NCBI GenBank assembly: GCA_026003755.1
Contig: BPHV01000002.1
Coordinates: 1-64,000 of the forward strand
Reading direction: 5' to 3'
Source of the DNA: Candidatus Roseilinea sp.
Lineage (GTDB): Bacteria > Chloroflexota > Anaerolineae > J036 > Brachytrichaceae
DNA: 64,000 nt
Under the pieces are notes generated by a model. The model searched no databases, had not been told where the DNA came from, and saw only the letters and a program-made list of their open reading frames with translations. The position numbers were made by a program, and so were the translations under genes. This document shows positions 40,984 to 48,456 of this stretch, one piece after another. Within the stretch, counting starts at the first letter, position 1. The number at the start of each line of letters is the position of its first letter.

Positions 40984-41095
40984 CGTTCCATCCTCCTGAA
41001 AGCGCAGCCCATGTTCTGTGTGCAGGCGCGCGAGACGGCTGCGCAACGACACGCGCACCTGAGCCTTTGATTCGAAAGCAACGGTGAACCGGAGC

Positions 41096-41479
41096 TTAGG
41101 CAGCGCGACGAGGAGGCGGCTTGGGGGGTTGCTGCCCTAGGCAGATCGGGGGTGAGACCTTGATAAGCGTCAGGCTTGCCAGGATGCTCAATGCGGCGAG
41201 CCCTGACGACGACGATGGGATGCATTCCGTCACAGCACGGATCAACTGCTGCAGGTCGTCGAGCGGCGCGCCTCCGTCATCAGGTGAAGCACGCTGATGA
41301 TGCAGCGAAGGTGGGTCGCAACGAAAGGGGGTTGCCAGCGCGCGATGATGAACGACATCTACAATCTGGCAGAAGGCGATGCACATCAGCGGCGCTAGCG
41401 CTAACAACGATGCGATGCTCAAGCGCGTCAGCGCAACCCACCCATCGAAGTCAACCTGCGCAGGTGTCCGTTTGATCAT
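41096..41479 (-). CDS. Small two-helix membrane protein of the copper cluster
   Basis: 127 residues. Two hydrophobic segments (LSIASLLALAPLMCIAFCQIV and GLAALSILASLTLIKVS) flank a His-containing loop (VVHHRALATPFRC, SLHHQR); the first ends in a Cys/His-rich stretch CIAFCQIVDVVHH and the tail is PPKPPPRRAA. Not a named family that I recognise; Cys/His content and position upstream of the PCu(A)C gene suggest a metal-related role. The start ATG 41479 lies 38 bases from the edge of the insertion sequence, which may have replaced its promoter. Confidence 0.6.
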   Translation of the reverse strand: MIKRTPAQVDFDGWVALTRLSIASLLALAPLMCIAFCQIVDVVHHRALATPFRCDPPSLHHQRASPDDGGAPLDDLQQLIRAVTECIPSSSSGLAALSILASLTLIKVSPPICLGQQPPKPPPRRAA

Positions 41480-41509
41480 ACGATCCGTGCACGTGCAAAG
41501 CAATTATCC

Positions 41510-41517
41510 CACCCACA
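41510..41517. repeat. Target site duplication, left copy
   Basis: CACCCACA directly outside the left inverted repeat; identical 8 bases follow the right end at 43100-43107. Confidence 0.85.
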
Positions 41518-41539
41518 GGGTGCATTTCAGTTTTGGGGC
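41518..41539 (+). repeat. Left terminal inverted repeat of the IS
   Basis: Begins GGGTGCATTTCAG and ends GGGGC; pairs with 43078-43099 with three mismatches over 22 positions. Confidence 0.85.
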
Positions 41540-41700
41540 AGGAGCGCACTCAAAAAGCGCGCAGATTGACCTCGCCCGCGTGAACATCCGAAGATCACGG
41601 ACGTCGTCGTGGATTGACAGACCGGCATCTCAGCGAGGGACGACAAGCCGCAGGCCGCTGCGGGCATAATGCGAGGACAGTTATATCCGGGAGGTGTGCC

Positions 41701-43090
41701 ATGAAAGAGACCAGGGCGACGACACAGCGCAAGTCAGCGTCTTCGCCACGGCGAGGCGAGATGAAAGCGGTGCTGATGCGAGAAGCGGAGGCCGTGATCG
41801 ATGAATTGCTGGACTGGAATGAACAGGCCGGCCAGCCGACGCTGACGCAGATCGAGGAGGTGATCCTGAAGCTGCGCAAGCGGATGAGCGAGGCGATGGC
41901 GGTCACCGTGATCGAGGCGCAAGAGGCGAGCCGCCCGGTGCCGGGGCCGGTCTGTCCGCAGTGCGGGCGGGAGATGCACTCCAAAGGCCGCAAGCGGAAC
42001 ACGGTCGAGAGCCGCGTGGGCAGCCTGTCCGTGCAGCGAGGATACTACTACTGTGAAGCCTGCCGCGTCGGGCTTTTCCCCCCTCGATCGGCAGCTGGCG
42101 GTGTGGGACAAGCACTGGAGCGAACAGGTGGCCAAGCAGGCGGTGTGGCTGAGCGGGCTGGTGACGTTTGAGGAAGCGGAGCGCATCCTGGGACAGGTGG
42201 GCGGGCTGGTCATGTCCGACAGCAGTGTGTGGCGGCGGGTGGCGGTATGGGGAGAGCGCTTTCGGGGGGTAGAAGCCACACAACGCGCCCTGGCGGACGG
42301 CGGCGGGCGCACCGCCGAGGCGGCGACCGTGCCGGGCAAGATGGGTGTCGCCCTGGACGGAGCAACGGTTCATGTGCGTGGCGAAGGCTGGAAGGAACTC
42401 AAGGTGGGGTGCGTGTTCGATGTCGTGCTACAGCCGACTTGGGATCGCCAGAGCGAGGAGTGGGTTGACACGGCCCACGCCGTCCGCGCCGGCTACGTCG
42501 CCCATCTGGGCGGGCCGGAACGGTTCGGCCAGGTGTTGTGGACGGCCGCCCAACGTCGCGGCTGGACGCAGGCACGTGACACCATCGCCTTGGGCGATGG
42601 CGCCGCGTGGATTTGGAATCTGCTCAGCGAGCACTTCTACGACAGCCGACAAGCCGTGGACTGGTATCACGCCAGCCAGCATCTGTGGCAGGTTGCTCAC
42701 GGCCTGCACGCAGCAGGCAGCCCGGCGGCCCAGGCTTGGTATCGTGCCCACGAAACCCTCTTGTTCCAGGGCCATGCCGACCGGATTGCGGCTCGACTCC
42801 GTCAGGCCGCCCATACCCATCCCCAGCACGCCGAGATGCTACGGCGTGAAGCGGGCTACTTCGGGAACAACCGGCGACGCATGCAATACCAGAGCCTGCG
42901 CGAAGATGGCTGGCCGATCGGCAGCGGCGTGGTCGAGAGCGCCTGCAAGCAATTCCGTCATCGCTTCGCCGGTAGCGGGATGCGCTGGAGCCGTCCCGGC
43001 ATCGAGCGTCTGCTCCCGATTCGGGCGGCCGTCATGGGTCACGCCTTTGACGCGATGTGGTCTGCTGCCTATTCTTCGCCCCCAAACTGA
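41701..43090 (+). CDS. ISKra4-family transposase (frameshifted at a C run, 42078-42083)
   Basis: About 462 residues after repair. The N-terminal part has a helical region and zinc-binding pairs (VCPQCGREMHSKGRKRNT and YYYCEACRVGL). The catalytic part has the DDE-type core: first Asp in MGVALDGATVHVRGEGWKEL, second in DTIALGDGAAWIWNLLSEHF / AVDWYHASQHLW, and Glu in GSGVVESACKQFRHRF. The two frames join at TTTT followed by six C; with five C the protein reads GLFPLDRQLAVWDKHW without a break. Either an indel or, as proposed for some ISKra4 members, programmed frameshifting. ATG 41701 follows GGGAGGTG; CATAAT at 41665-41670 is a possible -10. Confidence 0.88.
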
Positions 43091-43099
43091 AATAGACCC
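43078..43099 (-). repeat. Right terminal inverted repeat of the IS
   Basis: GCCCCCAAACTGAAATAGAC and the following CC; the reverse complement matches the left end. The transposase stop codon lies inside it. Confidence 0.85.
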
Positions 43100-43107
43100 C
43101 ACCCACA
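43100..43107. repeat. Target site duplication, right copy
   Basis: CACCCACA, identical to 41510-41517. Confidence 0.85.
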
Positions 43108-43518
43108 TCGGCGAGCGGTCGTTTGAGGTGCATTTCAAGCTGGGGATGGTAGGCCTGCCGGAAGCGACTGCGGGGGCCAAGATCGGCGCAGCGTGCCGGT
43201 ATCGTGGATGTTCCTCCGAACAATCCGGTCTATCTCGACGGCGAGCCGCGCAAGTGCTGCTACCTGTGCCGCCACATGACCGACGAGCCGACATGGACGC
43301 TGCGTTCCTCGGGGGTGCGCTTGTCCCGCAATTGCTCGGCTTGCCAATCCTCGAAGGTGCGATAGGCGCGCGGTTGAGCGGGGTTCAGCTACACGAATGC
43401 ACCCGGCGGGTCCGCGTGCCCGCTCGCATTTGGCGAGCATGGTTGGGGCGCATGGCTTAGCTACAGAAGGCAAGCACGTGGCGGCCCTTACCCAGGCGCG
43501 CGTCGGTGCCCGTGCTCT
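43108..43518. other. Mostly non-coding region right of the IS
   Basis: About 410 bases between the IS and the Tat lipoprotein gene. It holds only the doubtful 53-residue Cys-rich frame at 43204-43365. Before IS insertion it was continuous with 41480-41509. I see no RNA gene or hairpin here. Confidence 0.4.
43204..43365 (+). CDS. Doubtful small Cys-rich (zinc-ribbon-like) ORF
   Basis: 53 residues from GTG 43204. It has two Cys pairs, CYLCRHM and NCSACQ, about 22 residues apart, as in zinc ribbons, preceded by VPPNNPVYLDGEPRK. There is no good ribosome site. Could be a fragment of a larger gene or chance. Confidence 0.25.
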   Translation: MDVPPNNPVYLDGEPRKCCYLCRHMTDEPTWTLRSSGVRLSRNCSACQSSKVR

Positions 43519-43998
43519 CTATGTTCCAGGCGGGGGCTGCACAAAGAAAGTGACGCTCACCGGCGCCGGTATGGGTAGTTTGGCATGCAGGCCGTCGGCC
43601 ATCACCGCTGTGATGGTGTGGACGCCGGGCGAAAGCGTGAGCGTGCGCGTGGCAAACGGCGGCGCGCCCATGTGCACGTATTTGTCGGTTTGATCGAGCG
43701 GGATGATTTGGCCATCGGCAATCGCGCTGGCCGGCACGTCAATAAACAGGTGGAGATGACCTTCGCCCGGTCGGGGCGGGCCCGGCCGCACGAGCCGGAA
43801 GTTGCGCACTTCTACCTGAATCGGCACCTTCGCTTCAGGCACACGCACGCCTGGCTGGGGATATACGATGCGCATGCTGGGCTCGCGCGAAGCCGGCGCG
43901 CATGCCGCCAGCACACCGCCCACGCCAATGCTCAGGGTGATGCTTGCTGCGCGAATGAACCTACGTCGAGATAAGGTCAAACTTCGTTCAAACTTCAT
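43519..43998 (-). CDS. Tat-exported lipoprotein, DUF4399-like
   Basis: 159 residues. N-terminal twin-arginine signal (LTLSRRRFIRAASITL) followed by a lipobox (GVLAAC), so exported folded and lipid-anchored. The mature part has VRVPEAKVPIQVEVRNFRLV, GEGHLHLFIDVP, KYVHMGAPPFATRTLTLSPG and VHTITAVMADGLHAKL, a beta-sandwich pattern like DUF4399. His residues (GHLHLF, YVHMG) could bind metal. ATG 43998 follows GGGAGGA by 7 bases. Divergent from the thioredoxin-like gene. Confidence 0.72.
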   Translation of the reverse strand: MKFERSLTLSRRRFIRAASITLSIGVGGVLAACAPASREPSMRIVYPQPGVRVPEAKVPIQVEVRNFRLVRPGPPRPGEGHLHLFIDVPASAIADGQIIPLDQTDKYVHMGAPPFATRTLTLSPGVHTITAVMADGLHAKLPIPAPVSVTFFVQPPPGT

Positions 43999-44163
43999 GG
44001 TCAATCCTCCCATCCGGTATGTCGAACTCACCTCACGGCCGTTTTGTGCGCAGCGATGCAGGGGAATTATAGAGGCATGCTTTTGCCGACGCATTCTCAG
44101 CGAGTTGTAATCCTCACGCCCTACGATCCAGCGTATATTTTGGTGAGGAGAATTTCAGAAACG

Positions 44164-44601
44164 ATGATACCAACGTCCCGTATGATGGCCGCAGCGGTCA
44201 TGGCGGCTGCGATGATCACGCTGACGGCATGTGGCTCGCCCCGAGCGACGCCGACAGCAACGCCGGTTGCTTCAACTGCCGCCCCCGTCGTAGCGCCAAT
44301 CGAACCAATCGAAATTGATCGTCCGCTGTTCATTGACTTCTACGCGCCGTGGTGAGGATCATGTATGTCCATGAAGCCTGTCGTGAACAGGCTCGAAAAG
44401 GAATTCGGCGAGCGGGTGGAATTCAGATCGCTGAACATTGACGAAGCCAGCTCCAAAGAGGCGATGGCGAAATACAAGTTCGTCGGTCAACCCCAGTTCG
44501 TCATCGTCGCCCCGAATGGCGAGGTGGTAGCTTCGCGCAACGGCATTCAGACCTACGACCGATTGAAAGCCGATATCGAAGCCGCTTTAGCCAAGCGATA
44601 A
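44164..44601 (+). CDS. Thioredoxin-like lipoprotein with in-frame TGA at the redox Cys: candidate selenoprotein (UxxC)
   Basis: 145 residues if TGA 44353-44355 is read through. Signal peptide with lipobox (AMITLTAC, Cys near 20), an Ala/Pro/Thr linker, then a thioredoxin fold: RPLFIDFYAPW, TGA, GSCMSMKPVVNRLEKEF, VEFRSLNIDE, YKFVGQPQFVIVAPNGEVV (cis-Pro region). Thioredoxins have WCxxC here, so TGA replaces the first redox Cys (residue 64), with the second Cys kept at 67. Nothing else disturbs the frame. A 7-bp hairpin starts 19 bases after the TGA. Alternatives: nonsense mutation, a sequence error, or two separate ORFs (a GAGGA lies before ATG 44365, but that product would lack the active site). 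No sel genes are in the window. GAGGAG precedes ATG 44164; TATATT (44134-44139) is a possible -10. Confidence 0.7.
44375..44393 (+). promoter_or_regulatory. Candidate bacterial SECIS hairpin
   Basis: AGCCTGT (44375-44381), loop CGTGA, ACAGGCT (44387-44393): a perfect 7-bp stem. The apical loop begins 26 bases after the TGA and has G among its first two bases, in line with published bacterial SECIS rules (loop 16-37 bases downstream, short stem, G near the loop start). Confidence 0.55.
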
Positions 44602-44614
44602 GCGCAGCAAAATC

Positions 44615-44654
44615 AATCGCCCTCTGTTCCCCTTCGATGCAGCAGAGGGCGATT
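44615..44654. terminator. Bidirectional terminator between thioredoxin-like gene and Uma2 gene
   Basis: A perfect 12-bp stem AATCGCCCTCTG (44615-44626) / CAGAGGGCGATT (44643-44654), 16-base loop, followed by TCATTCC on the plus strand and GATTTTG on the minus strand. Confidence 0.7.
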
Positions 44655-45191
44655 TCATTCCTCGGTCTCCACGATTCCCCACCACTCCATGAGCTTGAGC
44701 AAGCCTGGTTGTTTGTGAAACCACTCTACCGGGAAGGCTAACTGCACAATGGCTGCAGAGTAGTGTAGGCCGCCTTTGTCTGGCGGGATCAGATCGTAGT
44801 GCCAATTCGCATCGGCCTGATAGCAAAATCCGCGCCCCTTGTCGGCCTCGATCTGCCAGTATTCCAGCACATGCGCAGCAGCGTAGCGTCGCCGGAGCAT
44901 GGCGCGCTCATCCTCGCTCACGCCGCTGTGCAGCACGTCTATGGCCAGTGCCGGGGGGCCGTAGATCGCATCGGCCTTGACGGATTTGCGCTCGCTGTTC
45001 GGCACGTAAAGCACGTCCGGCATCAGCACTTCGTCGCCCACGACGACGCGCGCGCCTTTACCTATCACTGCACCCAATTCGTACGCCTCGACAACGACGG
45101 TGAGCAAGGTGACCAGCCATGCTTGCAGCTTGGCTTGCAGGACGCTGTAGGGTGAGGAGGACACGGGTGTAAAACGTGCAACGTAAATCAT
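44655..45191 (-). CDS. Uma2-family (DUF820) endonuclease-fold protein
   Basis: 178 residues. The PD-(D/E)XK-like core pattern of Uma2 is visible: VLMPDVLYVPNSER, YGPPALAIDVLHSGVSEDER, RRRYAAAHVLEYWQIEAD. These proteins are numerous in Chloroflexota and Cyanobacteria and their role is unknown. ATG 45191 sits directly after a 7-bp repeat tract that fills the gap to the upstream gene. Downstream is a strong bidirectional terminator. Confidence 0.78.
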   Translation of the reverse strand: MIYVARFTPVSSSPYSVLQAKLQAWLVTLLTVVVEAYELGAVIGKGARVVVGDEVLMPDVLYVPNSERKSVKADAIYGPPALAIDVLHSGVSEDERAMLRRRYAAAHVLEYWQIEADKGRGFCYQADANWHYDLIPPDKGGLHYSAAIVQLAFPVEWFHKQPGLLKLMEWWGIVETEE

Positions 45192-45204
45192 GGATCGTGG
45201 CCTT

Positions 45205-45232
45205 CCGATCCACGATGCACGATCTACGATCA
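45205..45232. repeat. 7-bp-period tandem repeat between two minus-strand genes
   Basis: Four consecutive 7-base words CCGATCC, ACGATGC, ACGATCT, ACGATCA. The tract begins at the stop codon of the 45230-46117 gene and leads to the Uma2 start; ATCGTGG (45194-45200) forms an inverted match to CCACGAT (45210-45216). Confidence 0.7.
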
Positions 45233-46117
45233 ACAGCCCACAACCGTGACCGGCCGGCCGCCGATCTCATGCAGCGCGCGCCAGCGCACGGGAACGTAGT
45301 AAATCTCGAACTCGAGCAAACCGCGATCTATCGTGCTCACATAGGCGCGCATGGATTTGCCGCCGTAATGCGCATAGCCCAGGCATGCCGTATAGCCTTG
45401 CTCCGGCTCTAAAGCCCAGCCCAGATCGCTGCGCACGCGTGTCATGGTCCGCCATACTAGACCAAAGCCGCGCACCGGCGCGAACCTGCCAGAGGGCGGC
45501 TCGGCGGGGAGCGGCGGCTCAGGACTGCCCTCGACAAATGCATCATCGTACCGTTCGAGCAACGCTGAATCGCCGAAGCGCGGCGCGTCGTAGAGCACGT
45601 AGATCGAATCCATCGCAGCGAGCCAGATCATCGCTCCATGCTCAAAGCGCTGGACGGCCGCCGGCGTGGCCTGCACAGGCGCGAACGGGCATCCTTCCAC
45701 CCGCGGGGTGAAAAACCACGGGTGATCGCAGGTCAGCATGAGGCGCTGCGTGGCGAGCTGCCGGCCGTCCACGTCCAGCGTCAGTATGAGCGGGCTGAGC
45801 ATCCAGGCTGCTGTGGGCACGGTGAACGAGATCACCCCGGCCATGCGCGAAGGCGCGCTGCGCACCCGTTGCGACAAACGAAATCCCGGTGGCGCAACGC
45901 CTAAGGTCAAGGCTACCAACCTCACGCGGCGCGCAGGACGATCAAGCCGATAGGTCGCAACGACAGTTTCGCCTCTGGCTGCCTCCTGTTTATCAAGCGT
46001 GAACGAGAGGACACTCGGCGCCTGTGGCGTGGGCGGCTGCGCAACGGCCGGAGGCGCTGGTACTCCCAACACCAGCGCAATTGCGCCTGCTATGATCAGG
46101 CGATGCGGCGTTCGCAT
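45230..46117 (-). CDS. Secreted protein of unknown function
   Basis: 295 residues. Signal peptide MRTPHRLIIAGAIALVLGVP, cleavage near AVAQ. The first half (SVLSFTLDKQEAARGETVVA, then FRLSQRVRSAPSRMAGVISF) is a beta-rich domain; the second half contains MIWLAAMDSIYVLYDAPRFG, LLERYDDAFVEGSPEP and RFAPVRGFGLVWR, a pattern I have seen in hypothetical Chloroflexota secreted proteins but cannot name. ATG 46117 lies 8 bases after TACAAT. Divergent from the GNAT gene with only 15 bases between start codons. Confidence 0.7.
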   Translation of the reverse strand: MRTPHRLIIAGAIALVLGVPAPPAVAQPPTPQAPSVLSFTLDKQEAARGETVVATYRLDRPARRVRLVALTLGVAPPGFRLSQRVRSAPSRMAGVISFTVPTAAWMLSPLILTLDVDGRQLATQRLMLTCDHPWFFTPRVEGCPFAPVQATPAAVQRFEHGAMIWLAAMDSIYVLYDAPRFGDSALLERYDDAFVEGSPEPPLPAEPPSGRFAPVRGFGLVWRTMTRVRSDLGWALEPEQGYTACLGYAHYGGKSMRAYVSTIDRGLLEFEIYYVPVRWRALHEIGGRPVTVVGC

Positions 46118-46125
46118 ACACAAGT

Positions 46126-46131
46126 ATTGTA
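46126..46131 (-). promoter_or_regulatory. -10 element TACAAT, leaderless-type
   Basis: Minus-strand TACAAT, 8 bases before ATG 46117, inside the 15-base divergent gap with the GNAT gene. Confidence 0.5.
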
Positions 46132-46132
46132 A

Positions 46133-46579
46133 ATGAGCGAGCTCATCATTGCGCGCTTCACACCGGCGGATCAGCCGGCAGCGCGGACGCTCATCCTGGC
46201 CGGATTGCAGGAGCGCTGGGGCGTGCTTGACCCATCGCTCAACCCAGATTTGGATGACATCGCCGTCAGTTACGCCGAAGGCGTTTTCGTCGTCGCGCGG
46301 TTGGCCGGGCAGCTCGTCGGGACCGGCGCGCTGCTGCCGGAGGGCGAGAGGATAGGACGAATTGTGCGCATGTCGGTCGCTCGGCGCCATCGCCGCTGCG
46401 GGATCGGCGCGCGCATCCTGCAGGCGCTGCTCGACGAAGCGCGGGCGCGCGGGTGTCGCACGATCGTGCTAGAGACGACCGAGACGTGGGAGGACGCGAT
46501 CGCGTTCTACCTGAAGCACGACTTTCGCATCGTCGCGCGCCGCGATGGGGAGGTGCACTTCGCGCTGACGTTGGCCTGA
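46133..46579 (+). CDS. GNAT-family N-acetyltransferase
   Basis: 148 residues, single GNAT domain. Acetyl-CoA binding motif A: IGRIVRMSVARRHRRCGIGARILQ contains the R/Q-x-x-G-x-G/A loop (RRCGIGA), followed by LLDEARARGCRTIVLETTET and AIAFYLKHDFRIV. Substrate unknown. Convergent with a second GNAT gene. Confidence 0.85.
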   Translation: MSELIIARFTPADQPAARTLILAGLQERWGVLDPSLNPDLDDIAVSYAEGVFVVARLAGQLVGTGALLPEGERIGRIVRMSVARRHRRCGIGARILQALLDEARARGCRTIVLETTETWEDAIAFYLKHDFRIVARRDGEVHFALTLA

Positions 46580-46591
46580 AGCGCGACGAGG

Positions 46592-47191
46592 TCACAGCCG
46601 CAGCCCATATATGAGGGCGCGTTGATCGTCTCGAAGGCGTTGAAAGCCCATGCGTTCATAGAAGGCGATCGCGTTGAGGTTGCGCGCGCCCACGCCCAAA
46701 TGCACCGCCGGCGCGCCCAGCTCGCGCAGCCGCGCCAAGAAGGTCTCCATCAACCGGCGTCCCCAACCCTGCTTCTGAGCGATCGGCAGGATGTCTATGT
46801 GCAAATGCGCCGGATACGCGCGCGCGATCTCATCTACTGCAATGCCGGCATGGATGGCGCGGATCATCTGCGCGTCGGGCGAGTGATCGTCGGGCGACGG
46901 CAGGGGATAACGCGCGCGCAGCGCGGGGAACCACTCGCGCTCGCAACGCGCGGCGAATGCGGCGGTGTCGCGCGCGCCGAGAATATAGCCGCATGGTTCA
47001 TCATGCTCATCAACCAGGACGAACGACGTCTCCGGCGCGAGCACACCGTAGGGTGCCGCGAAGTAATGACCTAGGAGATCCGGATCACGAAATCGCGCAG
47101 TCGCATCAGCGCCGCTGTCGCCGGTTTTCAGGCAGATGGCGTAGAGCGCGCGCAAGTCGCGCGGTTGATAGGGCCGAATCGCAAAGCGCAT
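46592..47191 (-). CDS. GNAT-family N-acetyltransferase
   Basis: 199 residues. The N-terminal half ([36 protein letters not shown]) and C-terminal [20 protein letters not shown] with the acetyl-CoA loop QKQGWGR, then [20 protein letters not shown]. Resembles the GNAT domain linked to glycosidases and to spermidine/aminoglycoside-type acetyltransferases; substrate unknown. TAAATT lies 6 bases before ATG 47191. Not closely related in sequence to the adjacent convergent GNAT. Confidence 0.85.
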   Translation of the reverse strand: MRFAIRPYQPRDLRALYAICLKTGDSGADATARFRDPDLLGHYFAAPYGVLAPETSFVLVDEHDEPCGYILGARDTAAFAARCEREWFPALRARYPLPSPDDHSPDAQMIRAIHAGIAVDEIARAYPAHLHIDILPIAQKQGWGRRLMETFLARLRELGAPAVHLGVGARNLNAIAFYERMGFQRLRDDQRALIYGLRL

Positions 47192-47200
47192 GGGACGAAT

Positions 47201-47281
47201 TTAAGTCTGGCGACGCACCACCGACTCAATGTGCTCGAAGTGGCCGCCGTAGTCGCGCGCGGCGTCGCGCGCGTAGCTCAT
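47201..47281 (-). CDS. 26-residue ORF coupled to the glycosyltransferase
   Basis: ATG 47281 overlaps the glycosyltransferase stop (ATGA) and the frame ends at TAA 47201-47203. The peptide starts [20 protein letters not shown]. It may be a remnant of a truncated downstream gene or a chance frame. Confidence 0.3.
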   Translation of the reverse strand: MSYARDAARDYGGHFEHIESVVRRQT

Positions 47282-48432
47282 TTTACGGCGTCGAGATAAC
47301 ATGCCACCGTCCGCTCGGCCGTCTGTTGCCAGGTGAACTGGGCTGCGCGCGCCAGCGACTTCGCACGCAGTGCAGCGCGCAACGCATCGTCGCTCAGCAC
47401 GCGATGCAGCGCCTCGGCGAGCGCGCGAACGTCGGTGGGGTCCACCGTGATGCCGGCTTCGCCGACGACCTCCGGCAGCGACGTGACGTTCGACGTGACG
47501 ACCGGCGCGCCGCACGCCATGGCCTCCAACGGCGGTAAACCGAAGCCTTCATACAACGACGGATAGGCCATGACGGCGCATGCGCTATACCATCTCGGCA
47601 GGTCGGCCTCGCTCACGCGACCGATCAGCCGGACGCGATCCTGGAGGCCGAATTGCCGGATGCGCGCGAACACTTCGTCGTACTTCCAGGCCAAGCTCCC
47701 GCCCACGAACAACTGGAGATGGGAGAACGACGATTGCGCATTCAGGACGGAGAAAGCTTCGATCAGGCGGGGGAGGTTTTTGCGCGGCTCTAGGCTGCCC
47801 AGGTAGAAGATGGCGTGATCGCCGATGCCGTGCTGCGCCTTGAAGGCCGCCACGGCCTCCGGCGGCTGGGGCTTGAAGAGGTCGTGGTCCACGCCGAGCG
47901 GGATGGCGATGACCTTCTCCGGCGCAACGCCAAAGTGCTGCGCCACGTCGCGCTTGGTCCACTCGCTGATGGCGATCACGCGGGCGGCGCGCCGGCACGA
48001 CCAGCGCGTGAACAGCGATAGGTAGAGGCGGTTCGCACGCTTGTGCGCTTGCGGCTGCGTGATGAAGCTCAGATCGAAGACGGTGACCACCGCGGGGCAC
48101 GGCGCGCGCAGCGGCGCGACGAAGCCCAGGCCGTGGTACAAGTCGGCTCTGCGTTCGCGCAGCACGCGGGGCGTCTCGGTTTGCTCGACGAGGATACGGC
48201 TGAGCGGACGTTCGGTGCTACGCGAGGCGGGGAGGAACGTCAGTCGCGCATCGGTCGTTGACAGGCCCTGAGGCGCAACCGTGGGGCTGATGAGCGCCGT
48301 GAAGCGCACCTCCGGATGACGCGCAGCGACGCTGGCAATTCCCCGTAAGAGATGCTGCGCATACCGATGCACGCCGGCCTGTCGGTAGCCGGGCGCGCCG
48401 CTGAGCAGATACGCGCCGAGGACGATGTGCAT
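47278..48432 (-). CDS. GT4-family glycosyltransferase
   Basis: 384 residues, GT-B fold. N-terminal acceptor domain with [16 protein letters not shown]-terminal nucleotide-sugar domain with [39 protein letters not shown] and the E-x7-E motif in [20 protein letters not shown]. Such mannosyl/glucosyl transferases build cell-surface or exopolysaccharide glycans. No other glycan gene is adjacent. Confidence 0.92.
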   Translation of the reverse strand: MHIVLGAYLLSGAPGYRQAGVHRYAQHLLRGIASVAARHPEVRFTALISPTVAPQGLSTTDARLTFLPASRSTERPLSRILVEQTETPRVLRERRADLYHGLGFVAPLRAPCPAVVTVFDLSFITQPQAHKRANRLYLSLFTRWSCRRAARVIAISEWTKRDVAQHFGVAPEKVIAIPLGVDHDLFKPQPPEAVAAFKAQHGIGDHAIFYLGSLEPRKNLPRLIEAFSVLNAQSSFSHLQLFVGGSLAWKYDEVFARIRQFGLQDRVRLIGRVSEADLPRWYSACAVMAYPSLYEGFGLPPLEAMACGAPVVTSNVTSLPEVVGEAGITVDPTDVRALAEALHRVLSDDALRAALRAKSLARAAQFTWQQTAERTVACYLDAVK

Positions 48433-48456
48433 CTCAACAACGTCGGCCTGCGTGCT

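Larger units (their letters stand above)
41518..43099 (+). mobile_element. ISKra4-type insertion sequence, 1582 bp
   Basis: Ends defined by imperfect 22-bp terminal inverted repeats (left GGGTGCATTTCAGTTTTGGG..., right the matching complement; 3 mismatches) and flanked by the perfect 8-bp duplication CACCCACA. It carries a single transposase gene interrupted by a one-base frameshift. The intact ends and target duplication show an insertion that has not decayed. It landed in the upstream region of the copper-chaperone cluster. Confidence 0.9.

Noticed and set aside
41518-43107. IS as part of a composite transposon or larger island
   Set aside because: Only one element with its own target duplication is present, and the flanking genes look native.
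42345-43460. Long open frame overlapping the transposase in another frame
   Set aside because: It is a shadow of the transposase; its sequence is Arg/Ala-rich and has no family features.
44365-44601. Independent small gene starting at ATG 44365
   Set aside because: A GAGGA precedes it, but the product would be a thioredoxin fold without its active site; read-through of the TGA explains the sequence better. Kept as an alternative in the main entry.
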